From NCBI GenBank assembly GCA_003117195.1, contig BDSI01000106.1, forward strand, positions 1-64,000: a DNA stretch of 64,000 nt, given 5' to 3'. This document shows positions 35,087 to 46,323 of the stretch, one piece after another; position 1 is the stretch's first letter; each line of letters opens with the position of its first letter. The notes below the pieces were generated by a model. That model had not been told where the DNA came from. It worked only from the letters and a program-made list of their open reading frames with translations, and did no database searches. The translations under genes and the position numbers were made by a program. The stretch is from Eudorina sp. 2006-703-Eu-15 (lineage: Eukaryota; Chlorophyta; Chlorophyceae; Chlamydomonadales; Volvocaceae).

Positions 35087-35942
35087 ATGGCGGTCCCTGT
35101 CGTGCATGTGCGGACAGGGACGCCGTCAGCTGCGGCATACCGTGCGTGCATGGCCGGTCACGCGCGCGCATCAGCGTGACAAAAGGATGGGATGGGTTCG
35201 CATACTCTTTGCCACAAGCCAGGTGACCGCAGGTGTCCAGCTAGCTGTTACACCGCCAGGTGTCCCTCCGCGTCTGGCTGCAGGGGCTTGCGTGCGGATG
35301 TGCCTCGCTCCGTTTCAGGGTCGCGCCTATGCATGTCGATCGGTATATGCGAGAATAGCTGACGCGTCGTTGTCATGACATGCAACTCAGGCCCGCCGCA
35401 GGCCCGGCTGTAACAGACATTCCTTCCTTCCTGTCGAGTACCGCGGCCACAGCGAGCGTGCTTTGCTCACTCCCTTTTCAGCACCCTTACACAGGTGTTT
35501 GTGCGCGCCCGTCCATCCTAGCTGCCTGACACGTGTGTCGTACGTGTCATTGTGTACGACTCAGTGCGCGTCGCGTCGCATGTCTTTGTTCAAGGCATTT
35601 CCCTTCCCTACATGCATATGCTGCTTATCACGCCTGATGCCAAGGTTGCGCTGGCACTATGAATGAATGAATGAACGAATGAATGAAAGAATGAATGGCA
35701 CTTTGTCGATGGTTTACCGCTGCGTGTGCGTGGGCAAGTCGATCGGCACCACCGGCCAGCTAAGACGGCAGCACCGGCCAGCTACAACACATCAAGCGCA
35801 ACCCTGACGCGTGGCGCCATGGCCAACGCAACCCGAAGCTCCCACACCCTCCTTCGTTTTTCGGGTATCTTTCTTTTTTAATTCAACCCTCCTCGCACCC
35901 GGTGCTCATCTTCCAGTCACGAGCAGCGCATTCCCGACTTCA
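35087..35942. other. Intergenic, (TGAA)n at 35658-35698
   Basis: Interrupted (TGAA)n microsatellite without attached LINE sequence. Nothing else recognised. Confidence 0.5.
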
Positions 35943-35944
35943 CT

Positions 35945-36460
35945 AACGATGTTACAGTGGACCCCGCGGGTCATCGGTGACCTCTTACTCCCGGTTTCCC
36001 CTGGTTCCGTACCCCGCCGTTCTGCAGCGCCCACCTGGCTCCTCGCAAAATGTTCCCAGGCAATCACACCCACCTCATCTCCCTCAAGCTCCCACTCTTC
36101 TCCCTCAATTTGTAAGACTGCGGACTGCGCACAGTCAAGAAGTCCCACACCATCCGTGAAGATTGGATGAGTTCGATCCCAACCCATCCCAGTTGTGCGG
36201 GGGTACCCCCCAGCTTGCCCCGGCAACCCTCTCAGCCATGGCGTGACAGAGCTCTAGTACAGGGCGCGCCTTAGCCATGCCAATCGGGAATAGTGCCCGC
36301 GGCTGTGCGGCTGGGGAGCGGTCTCGCCATGTAACCCTTAGCAGCGAATATCCCGCGCTGGTGGTTTCATCTTTTGAGAAGCAATGAAGGATCTTGATAT
36401 TGATGCGCTTGTCGTACGTGCCTAGCAGCTGACCCGCGGGGTCCGCCGTAACATGACTCA
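35945..36460. repeat. 510-bp segment bounded by inverted LINE D hairpin ends
   Basis: A minus-strand LINE D terminus (35945-35980) and a plus-strand one (36428-36456) face outward. The sequence between them has no LINE ORF. Confidence 0.55.
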
Positions 36461-37747
36461 TTTCGTGAACAGTTCGATATCGCTTCGCTTCGGGGCGGTA
36501 AGCCTTTCACGTGGCAGCTCCTGGCCTCAGCCTGTCCCAACTATTGTCTGCTACGTTATATGCCAGACAGCATCAGGACTCATCGGGTGCAGCCGGCAGC
36601 TGCCAGCTTGGGTCGTCTGCGGTGCGTGGGTCGTCAGCCGCAGATCTCGGGACGCGAAGCGCTTGCCAAGGCGCTTGCCTTCCTATGTGGTCTACCCTGG
36701 CAAGCCATCTACTTATTACCGCCTTCCTGGTTACGTCCTATCACGTTTGAATACTGGCTGGAGATTGCTAATGCGGAATTCAACGCTAGCGCGGCACGCC
36801 CAGCTGGGACCCTAGATCGCAAGGCCGGGCAGGGCCGCGCACGCAGCCTACAGCGGCGAAGTTCGCCAAACTCCTTGTAAATAATGTATGTTTGACCATC
36901 GCTACTGGTAGTGATTTAGGATTGAAGGACTTGCCGGACGACGCCTTTGCAATCGTGTGTCCCTCGAGATTGCCATCAAGGCCGTTTCAAACTTGTTGTG
37001 TTCATCTTTCTGTAGTTCTAGTATCATGTAGAGGAAGCGGGATGCCAAAGCGGCACCTTTCGTATATGCGGCAGCTTCGCACTTCTCATACAGGATCGCA
37101 ATACCTCTCAACCGCCCGTTGAAAAATATCAAATTTCACACAGTAAATTTCCCATTAATCGATCCATGTGATAGTCTAGAAGCAGATCTTCACTGATCAA
37201 GTTCTGTTGTTGACCCTCGTCAACAGGTCGACTGCTCGTCCAAGTTCGTTGCCGTGAAACTTCCCCAGCTGTTGGATGAGAACGACGTCGTCGGTTGGAT
37301 GACAAAGGAATCACGGTCCGTGCGGTATGTTGCCACTGTATCACTCCAGTCGAATCAGCCGTCCATGTGGAACCTGTAACCAGCTTCGGACCCATAACAA
37401 CCGACATTGAGCCATGTTATAAAAGCAAAAGCTGACCACCCCTGCTGTATCAGAACCTCATGCATCTGAAATTGATATAACATTTTATGCCATAAGACTT
37501 TGACCTAGAACTGCCCGTCGTCGGTCGACCGAGTCAGACTCGTAGTCGAGCGCTCCACAGCTGTCCGCCACAACCTACACCGACAACAGATACAATCCTC
37601 TGCAAGGTAGTTATAATCTAAATGTTTTAAATATATATTTAATTTGTTTTTAAAAATGCCGTGACGTTCACGTGGTCGGTCATGTGCCAGTTAAGTCTCA
37701 GTAACGGAGCCAACAACGACGAATGCTCACACCCCTTACCTATAGGA
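36461..37747. promoter_or_regulatory. Upstream region of CW2, partly duplicated before CW3
   Basis: From about 37040 to 37615 several blocks (GCTCGTCCA.GTTCGTTG, GTGAAACTTCC, CCGAGTCAGACT.GTAGT, CCGACAACAGA) recur in the same order at about 43220-43800 before CW3. An A/T-rich TTTTAAATATATATTTAATT stretch at about 37625 could hold a TATA box. 36480-36880 has an open frame without recognisable domain. Confidence 0.5.
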
Positions 37748-39826
37748 ATGGGGGCTCTTCCGCATCGGCGGCCCTTGCTGGTGGCGGCCGTCGTGCTGCT
37801 GGGCTGCCTCGCCGCCTGCACGACCCTCCCCGGAGCTCTCGCTCACCGCCGTTCCCTGCGCGACGAAGGGGCTGTCGACCTCCGTGAGGACGCGAAGGCG
37901 CACTTGGGTACGTCCAGCCACGATGGCCACCGTTTCGTATTTCATGCTGTCACCTAAGGCCCGTGCCTCCTAGCTCGCGCACCATGCGGGAGCCATCGGC
38001 TTCGGCCCACTCGGCCCAACCACACGCCGACACAGCACCTTTTGAACTACCCTCCCCCAGAATCTCGGCATCTTGACAGGACGGTATGATGCACACTTTC
38101 ACCGGTGTGGATTTAGATGAAGGCGTCAGCCAGCTACTCAGGTTGCTGTAGAGTGTAGAACCACGGGTCATCACCCACCAACAAGGTTCCTCACATAATA
38201 TCATTCATCGATCGATGCATCATAACATCCACCGCCTGGGGTATTCCCTCCATGGATATGCCCAAACTGTCCATGCAGCTGTCACCGAATGGGCGCTTCA
38301 GTCCGCGGCTGACGACGGCAGCAAACACGGCCGTCGCTGGAGGCTACGTCACCTGTTGGTGGAGAAGGCCGATCCGGTTGATGACGATGGCGGCGGTGGC
38401 GGTGGAGATGGCGGTGACGGCGGCGGCGATGGCGGCGGATTCGGCGGCGACGGCGGCGACGGCGGTGGTTTCGGCGGCGACGGCGGCGACGGCAGCGACG
38501 GCGGCGACGGCGGTGGATTCGGCGGCGACGGCGGCGACGGCGGCGACGGCGGCGACGGCGGCGACGGCGGCGACGGCGGCGACGGCGGCGACGGCAGTGA
38601 CGGCGGTGATGGGGACGACGGCGGCGATGGTGATGACTGGGGATATTACGATGGTGGAGATGATAACAACGGGGAAGACGGCAACGATGGCATCCCACCA
38701 CAGAATAACGATGACGGCGGCAGCCCTCCAGGCGACACAGACGGTGGCACCCCTCCGGGCGACACAGGTGACGTGCCCCCTACCAACGATGGTGAGCCCC
38801 CCAGCAGCAGCAGCTCGGCGGCCCCGCCCGCGGGCGAAGGCTCCCCTCCCGAGGACACCACACCGCCGTCCGCAGCCGCCCCACCGGGCGCCGACTCGCC
38901 CCCAGACAGCGCAGCACCCCCCATGGAAGGACCTCCTCCGGAAGCTGAACCACCTGGCATGGCACCCAAACCCGCCAAGTCCCCCGGCAAAGGCCCCTCC
39001 GGCAAGCACCCCTCCAAGTCCCCCGGCAAGCACCCTGCAAAGTCCCCCGGCAAACGCCCCTCCGGCAAGCACCCCTCCAAGTCTCCCGGCAAGGGACCCT
39101 CCGGCAAGGCCCCCGGCAAGGGACCCTCCGGCAAAGGCCCTGGCAAGGGCCCCTCCAAGCAGCCCGGCAAGGGTCCGACTGCCAAGCCGCCTCATCCGCC
39201 CAAGCACGCCCTACCGCCGAAGAACGGCAAGCAGCACCACCCTCCTCCCTCGCCATCTCCATCTCCACCGCCGCCGCTCAGGCCTCCGCCGCCGCTACCC
39301 ACGCCGCCACCTCCGCCCTGTGTGTTCCACATCGGACTGCTGACACTGCCATGCGACCTGTTCACACGCAAGGTGGGTCCGCCAGCTCCAGCTTGGGGCT
39401 GCCGGGGTCGCTGCGAAACTAGGACAAGATATAAGCATAGGTAGATCGCATCCGATTGCAGCTCTGCTTGATTGGCGTGTGCGCAGGTGTGCCCAGGTTG
39501 TCTGTCTTGTCGTCATCAGCGCGCGCATCGACCTCCCTTGGTTCTGACTAAAGGGCTCGTGTAGTGACCAAGCAACGTGAAGCTTCGTTTGGTTGCCGTA
39601 CCGAACCCTTTCCAGGTCGCTTGATTGCGTCGCCTTTGTGTGCTCCATCCGCCTTACGGGCGCCTCTGCGGCCGCCATTCGCCTGGCGCCATCCCCTGGC
39701 CCGAAACTGCAGGCCCCGCCTCCACCCGTGTCCGCGCCTCCGCCGCCCTGCGTCATCCCAATCAACTTGGGCGGCAGGACCGTCAATGTCCCCTGCGACC
39801 TCGCCAAGGTCAGGCTTACGGGATAG
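37748..39826 (+). CDS. CW2: secreted Gly/Asp-, Pro- and Lys-rich protein with two Cys modules
   Basis: Exons 37748-37907, 38279-39372 and 39713-39826 join in phase (1, then 0) to give 455 aa. Order: signal peptide (RRPLLVAAVVLLGCLAACTT, residues 8-27), short basic region, about 100 residues of GGDGGDGG repeats (very acidic), a Pro/Ser spacer (PPGDTGD, PPAGEGSPPE), then a basic (K/R)(P)SKSPGK repeat region, a polyPro stretch, and CVFHIGLLTLPCDL. Exon 3 repeats that module as CVIPINLGGRTVNVPCDL and ends KVRLTG. The paired 'C-x(10-13)-CDL' modules, each on its own exon end, are not a domain I can name. Acidic and basic halves suggest self-association in the extracellular matrix or wall. Antisense ORFs over the GGDGGD region are artefacts. 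Confidence 0.7.
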
Positions 39827-41984
39827 ATATCACGGAGGACCGCCCACCGCCAATCAACAAACTGGCCCAGGGCGGCCTGCAGGCAGCTGCCGCTGGCGGC
39901 GCCCGTGATTGCGCGCACGGCGCAACGCCTGCCGACATTATTTATCTTCCGGTTTTGGCTGGCTGAGTCGTACAGTACGCACCAAAGTAAAGGGGTGGGT
40001 CATCGGTGCCATCTCGGTTCATCGGTCGAGAGGGCGCGTGTTTGCCTGTCGTACATACGGTGTACATAGAGACGGACGTACATAATTGTTTTGACTCCCT
40101 TACACACTTGCCCCTGATCACGCACCCCCACGCGGGGTTCACTGTAACATCAACGAATATTAATACACTCACCGACGCACACGCACACACGCACAAACAC
40201 GCATGCACACATATATGTAGTTTTATGCGAAATGCAGCCGCGATGCGCGGCCTCCGTTTCGGATTGAGCTTTGGGACGGGCCCAAGCTTGGTCACCCCCG
40301 GCTGCATGTCCGCACGGGATGTGGGTACCGTATGTCAAAAGTGGCATCAGGACTCGGGCATTGCAGCCTCAGGCCGAGTCTGAGAGGCAGTTGACGGCCC
40401 GGTGGTCGAGTGAAGGACGCAAGCCGACCTCATGTACCGCATGTACCACATGTACTGCATGTCCTGCATGTACTGCACGGAATGTATGAGCTGCGTGGAG
40501 CTTGAAACGCGGGGCTCAACCGCAGGGTCTCTGATGCCGTTCTTTTGCAAAAACAAATAATTTGGCTGGATAGATTGGATGGATACGCCAGCAGGGCTTC
40601 ACGCACGAGCGTCCTTGTTCCTGCGTTAGACGTTATTGTAGTGGTGGTTATTGCCATCCACTTTAACGATGTGAAGGAATTCGTCGATCGTTCGTTCGAT
40701 GGGCGTGCGCTGCGGTCTGAGGGCAGCAGGCGCTCACTGTCTGGGTCTCATACGTACCTGTTTAGTGTTCGGCTTCTGCGGGCGCCTTGGTGATACCTAC
40801 CACCGCGACCAGGGTATTGCTTTCCGCAACGACAAACTGTCAGGGTGGCATCTTGTCGGTTATGACTTTCGCTGCAACGACCGACAGGCAGGGCAGTCGA
40901 CCTGTCGTACCGCACGTGACGTGATTAGTTGTGTTGTCTCGCAGCTCACGAGCAGAGGATGGATGGACCTCGGGTTCGTTGGGTGCGGAGGGACGTTTGG
41001 ATATTCTTATCTGTTCCAGTTTTCGTTCCAGTATTCTCTTGTACGGACGTACGACACCTTCCTAGGGAGTGAACGACGGATGTCGCACATCCAGTGTCAC
41101 CTGTTGCTGCGCAACTGCACACATCAGCGGGCTCCGATCCTTTGAATGTAAACTCTGGCTGTCCAGCAGACCCAGACCCCAAAGAGATCACTATCACTCA
41201 CTCTAGGCTGTGGCCGCAGCAACCATTCCTCCCTATTGCTGGCCCTTTGGCGCATCATTATCCAATCGCAATCGAGCTACAGGTGGCGGTCCCAATCTCC
41301 CACCCAAGCGGTCCCACCGGTTCAGACAGCTTCATTCGTTTAATTTGGGGACTGTTCCCGCCGTCAGCTGATGGAACGATGCGACACGGTACCGCCGGTG
41401 TACACGTTCAGTGTGCCTCATGCCGCCCATTGTCCGTGCGTCCGTCCGTCCGTCCGTCTGCACGGTCCATGGCGGCTGTGCTAGTAGTCCAAGGCGCTGG
41501 CAAGGAGCGAACGGCCTCATCAGCGCCCCGAGCCGCTTACTTGACTTGTAACGAACGGCCAGGAACTCACGAGGGGCATTGGGCAAGATCGTCGGAATCT
41601 AAACAAACAGCAGTAATCTCAATGAAATGCGCATACAGTAGCCACCCTGAATATGCCTACCTAGCTACCTACCTCTCTAGTGCAGCCAGCTGGCCTCGCC
41701 TGTAGATGGAGGCGGTCGGAACCCGTGCGTGAGGGAGCAAAAGCGCTAGGAGGCAGCATGCACCGGTGGTGCGTGGAAGGATGGGGAGGGTGGACCGGAT
41801 GGACCGGTCACGGGGGCAGGTGGTCTTGGTGGCGCACGCCGAGGGGAGCGCCCGGTGGGTGTCGATTCAGCACAAACGGGGCGGAAGCGCGGAACAGCTT
41901 GCCCTGCCTACCCTATCACGAACCCTGTCTGTCTGGTACTGCAGTAATGGCACCGATGTCGACGACCCGCGGGGTCCGCTGTAC
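39827..41984. other. Intergenic, three LINE D hairpin relics
   Basis: Degenerate hairpin ends lie at about 39985-40005 (minus), 40128-40152 (plus) and 41963-41984 (plus). CATGTAC/CTGCATGT repeats occur at 40430-40485. No convincing gene. Confidence 0.5.
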
Positions 41985-42067
41985 AGCAATAGTGTGTCAT
42001 TTAAGCAGGCAGAACAGGAGTGCGTGACATGCGAGGGGGCGAATGGCGCCCGATAGCAATAGTGTGT
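41985..42067. mobile_element. 57-bp micro-insertion with 13-bp target-site duplication
   Basis: AGCAATAGTGTGT occurs at 41985-41997 and 42055-42067. The 57 bp between contain GTGCGTGACATGCGA, also present after LINE B copy 3 at 11901, and a GGGCG-AATGG-CGCCC hairpin at the right end. Family unknown. Confidence 0.6.
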
Positions 42068-43968
42068 GTACGGTGACGAGTGCTGACGGAGGTCTCGCAC
42101 TCTCGCTAGCACCCTCAACAATAACCTGATGACTTTGCTGACAGCTCAGTCTATGACCTTTGTTCCGCGCAGAGGAGGGTTTACTCCATCTTCGTCCTAT
42201 GGACGGAAGAGGCCGTGGCGCGTGGCCTGACGTCCTGCGTATTCGCTGGAGCGTGTGCGGTTGGACGCGTTTGGATGCAACAAGACGCAGCCGTCCTCTT
42301 CCTCCGCTGGGCTGGGTCGATAACAGCTCGTAGCTATCATCGCGGACGTTGAGCGTGCCAGGTGTCAGATTGCTTGCCCAGAAAATCTAACTTGTCTCAG
42401 GAGCATGATCTGGATGTCTGGAGGTAGCGATGCGATTCTGATATTGCTCACTACTGCCGTGATGCGTTACAGCGGGATGAGCCTCTTGGTAAGTCAGAAC
42501 TACGGCAGTTGCTAAAAGGATGCGCAAGCGCACCTCAACAGCCAGACCTCCCGACGGTGCCGTACCCCGCCGTACCCAGACGCCTCATGCGCCCCGCTTC
42601 CACGCACCACGGCAGTTCGTTTGCAATGGGGCCTGCTGGGGCTTGCCCTGGTATACACCGTCGATCCCTTTGGGGTCCGCTGTAACGTTCATCCATTCAT
42701 TCAATAACTTTGATGTCTCCACACTTCGCTCCGCTTGCTTCCCTTCGCTATGTTACGCTTGAGAAGTCGAAGCTTCGACGAGACAAGTCAGCTCCAGCGG
42801 TGTCCGTCCGACCTAACTAATCCATGTATGGATGTCATTCGGAAATGTATTAAGCTGCGGTGGACCCCCCGGTACTTTGATTACAGCCGCAGCCGGTTGA
42901 CAATACGGTACCGCTTGCGCGACGTGCCCCTTCGTGCCGCACCGCTGCTCAACCCTCGCACCGTCCCGTGCAGCGGCAAGGCGCAGCGAGATCAATGCTC
43001 GCAATGCAGCACAGGCGCTCAAGAATGTCAACAGACCGACACTTCGGCTCCATTAATCAGTGATTTCCTCACCGAGTTGTCACGCAGTTACTTGGCTCAC
43101 TGTTAAGTTTTTTGGTCTTTACGGACAACCGAGAACCGACTTTTGTCCACCTAGTGTAACACGCACGCAACCTTGCATATTATAAATATACATATATAGT
43201 AGAGGTATATTGGAGGAAGTTCGTGCTTTATCGGCACCTTCCGTATATCCGCCAGCTTCGTGCATCAGTACTTCCTAAAACCGCATCTCATCATCGATTG
43301 CTACCGCCTGCAAAAAACTGCATTACAAACTAAGTTATATGGGAAGATAACATGCGGCTCGATTTGTTTGAATGCCATATCACGGGCCGGAGCGCCGGGC
43401 TTCTCCCCTGGGGTGCTCGTCCAGGTTCGTTGTTGTGAAACTTCCTCGGTTGGTTAGAAGACCTTTGCGATATGGACCTTGAGCTGACACTGAACTCCAG
43501 CGGAAGCGGTCGATGGTGCACAGACAGGATCTGTAAACATCTTACAGGTGTGATATACGAATCCATGAGCCACAGTACAAAAGCGAACGCGAACCAACTG
43601 GTGTTGCAGATCTTGCCGCGTACCGTAACAGTATGGTTGCATCGCTTAAATTGATGAAAAATAATGATTCTGTGAACAACTGGAATAAGGGAAGTTGTCC
43701 GGCGTCGATAAACCGAGTCAGACTTGTAGTTCAGCGCTCCGCGTCAGATACGCCCGGAACACCGGAGTCCACGCCGACAACAGAAGTAATCCAATGTCAG
43801 GTAGCTAAATAACGCTTGAACATGAATTACGTTTTACTGCCTGTTTCCCAAGTCGTGACGTCCCGGTGGCGATGCGTCGACGTTATAATGTTGCGAACTT
43901 GGCATCTATTATCTGCTGTTACGGAACTAACCAAAAAACGCAACCTTGTTCTTGCCTCAGGATTACGG
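42068..43968. promoter_or_regulatory. Intergenic and upstream region of CW3
   Basis: Includes a LINE C end (42628-42712). From about 43220 it is homologous to the CW2 upstream region, ending in the conserved CCGACAACAGAAGTAATCCA block. An A/T-rich stretch at about 43175-43200 is a possible core promoter. No gene is recognised between 42713 and 43200. Confidence 0.5.
42628..42712 (+). mobile_element. LINE C 3' end, about 85 bp
   Basis: GGTATACACCGTCGATCCC, TTTGGGGTCCGCTGTAAC and GTTCATCCATTCATTC. No clear TSD. Confidence 0.8.
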
Positions 43969-46022
43969 ATGTCCCCACAACGACGATCTGTGTTGGTGTT
44001 CGTCGCCGTGGTGATTGGATGTCTCGCCGCCTGCACCTTCCTTCCGCGAGCCCTAGCTCATCGTTCCTTGGAAGGCGGACCTCATGAGGACGAGCACAAT
44101 GCGGTTGTTGGAAGTAAGCGCTTAGCTGCCGAGGATTGGGCATCTGTGCTGTGCCAGTGCTCCGACGTCAGCTCCGGCAGCGTGGGGCAGTACACCGTGT
44201 GGCCTTGAAACGCACGTTTCTCTTGATCGCCACCTCATGGTGAATGTCGTAGACGCATGCCCTAGCTGGGCAACACCGTGCCATTCTCGTGTCCAGCTGT
44301 TCACCACCTGCCTTGCAGCGCCATCATTGAATGAATGAATGAATGAACGTTACAGTGGACCCCGAAGCCATCATTGTGTGCTCGATCGTGTTACCATGCA
44401 TGTTCTGATGAGTGCATCCAGCCAACCAGACCTGGCGAGAAATTGTCCGTACCTTCTCCTCTTGAGAAGAGAAGCAACTCACGGTCTGTGTGAAAAGTCA
44501 TATCTGTAAACTGCACATGCAGCCTCTGCCGACGCCGGCGCAGATGTCAGAGCATTAGTAATAATGCCATATGATGCGTCCCTCGCAGGGATCGGTAGTG
44601 CCTCCTCGGCTCGCCATGGCAACAAGCATGGTCATCTCCGGAGCCACCGTCGCTTGATGATGGAGATGGCTGACCCGGGCGACTACGGCGGCGGTGGCGG
44701 CGGTGGAGGTTACGGCGGTGGTGGAGGTTACGGCGGCGGCGGCGGTGGAGATTACGGCGGCGGCGGCGGCGGCGGCGGTGGAGATTATGGCGGCGGTGGC
44801 GGCGGTGGAGATTATGGCGGCGGTGGCGGCGGTGGAGATTACGGCGGCGGCGGCGGCGGTGGAGATTACGGTGGTGGTGGCGGCGGTGGAGATTACGGCG
44901 GCGGCGGCGGCGGCGGTGGAGATTATGGCGGCGGCGGCAACGGTGGAGATTACAACGGCGGCGGCGGCACACCACCAGACTATGGCAGCGACGGCGGCAC
45001 CCCCCCAGGCGACACAGGCGGCACCCCTCCGGGCGAAACAGGCGGTGCGCCTCCAGCTGGCGGCGATGGCGGCTCGCCCCCTGCAGGCGGTGGAGGCGAG
45101 CCCCCGAGCAGCTCGGCGGCCCCGCCCGCGGGCGAAGGCTCCCCTCCCGAGGACAACACACCGCCGTCCGCAGCCGCCCCACCAGGCGCCGACTCGCCCC
45201 CAGACAGCGCAACGCCCCCCATGGAAGGGCCTCCTCCGGAAGCTGAACCACCTGGCATGGCACCCAAACCCGCCAAGTCCCCCGGCAAGCACCCTTCCAA
45301 ACAGCCCGGCAAGCACCCTTCCAAACAGCCCGGCAAGCACCCTTCCAAACAGCCCGGCAAGAGCCCCTCCAAATCCCCCGGCAAGGGCCCCTCCAAGTCC
45401 CCCGGCAAGGGCCCCTCCAAATCCCCCGGCAAGAGCCCCTCCAAATCCCCCGGCAAGGGACCCTCCAAGCAGCCCGGCAAGGGCCCCTCCAAGCAGCCCG
45501 GCAAGGGCCCGACTGCCAAGCCGCCTCATCCGCCCAAGCACGCCCTACCGCCGAAGAACGGCAAGCAGCACCACCCTCCTCCCTCGCCATCTCCGTCTCC
45601 ACCGCCGCCGCTCAGGCCTCCGCCGCCGCTACCCATGCCGCCACCTCCGCCCTGTGTGTTCCACATCGGACTGCTGACACTGCCATGCGACCTGTTCACA
45701 CGCAAGGTGGGTCCGCCAGCTCCAGCTTGGGGCTGCCGGGGTTCGCTGCGAAACTAGCACACGGCGTATATAGCACCACATGGCAGCTCCATTGTGGCGG
45801 GTGTGTGTGCCACAGCGCATTCAACCTCTGTATGCCGCGGGCTGGGCACATTACGTCAAGGACTCATGGTGGGAATCAGATAGGGAGCGACCCAGTCACG
45901 TGTCCTTGGAGTGTGTGAACGAACGAGCCGTGTTAGGCTTGCCGACGCCACGTCATGCTCTGCCGGAATGTGACATCCATGAGCTCCTCGTGTTGGCGCC
46001 TTGTGCACTACAGCCGTGCGCT

Positions 46023-46054
<32 letters not shown>

Positions 46055-46323
46055 GCGGTGCGGTGCGATGCGGTGCGGTGCGGTGCCCGGGCTGAGAATG
46101 CTCGCTCGGCTCCTAGCTATTACTTGGTCATTTCTTGTGTGACTGGGTGAATGATTTCCCGTCGGCGCATCCGTCTGTTTCCGCGGCCGCCTAAACCGCC
46201 TCGCCTCGCCGCTCCGCATGTCCGCAGGCCCCGCCTCCGCCGCCCTGCTTCATCCCAATCAACCTCGGCGGCAGAACCATCAATGTGCCCTGCGACCTCG
46301 CCAAGGTCAACACTCCGGGCTAG
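43969..46323 (+). CDS. CW3: secreted Gly/Tyr-, Pro- and Lys-rich protein with two Cys modules
   Basis: Exons 43969-44113, 44589-45706 and 46228-46323 join in the same phases as CW2 to give 452 aa. Signal peptide VLVFVAVVIGCLAACTF (about residues 8-24), basic linker (HLRSHRRLMMEMADPGDYGG), then YGGGGGG/DYGGGG repeats replacing the GGDGGD repeats of CW2. The Pro/Ser spacer, the basic (H/G/S)PSK(S/Q)PGK repeats and CVFHIGLLTLPCDL are almost identical to CW2. Exon 3 reads CFIPINLGGRTINVPCDL and ends KVNTPG at the same codon distance as CW2. Predicted extracellular. A 6.2 kb duplication unit relates CW2 and CW3 (start to start). The 3' exon and polyPro are more conserved than the Gly-rich repeat region. 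Confidence 0.7.
44320..44376 (-). mobile_element. LINE C micro-insertion (37 bp) in intron 1 of CW3, 10-bp TSD
   Basis: GCCATCATTG at 44320-44329 and 44367-44376. Between them lie (AATG)n, ACGTTACAG and TGGACCCCGAA, that is, only the tail and half of the terminal hairpin. Confidence 0.85.

Noticed and set aside
38282..39268. Long minus-strand ORFs over CW2 and CW3 (Arg-, Ala/Val- or Leu-Pro-Gly-rich; also 44547-45602)
   Set aside because: They are antisense shadows of the Gly/Asp, Pro and Lys repeats. The plus strand has signal peptides, phased introns and conserved Cys modules.
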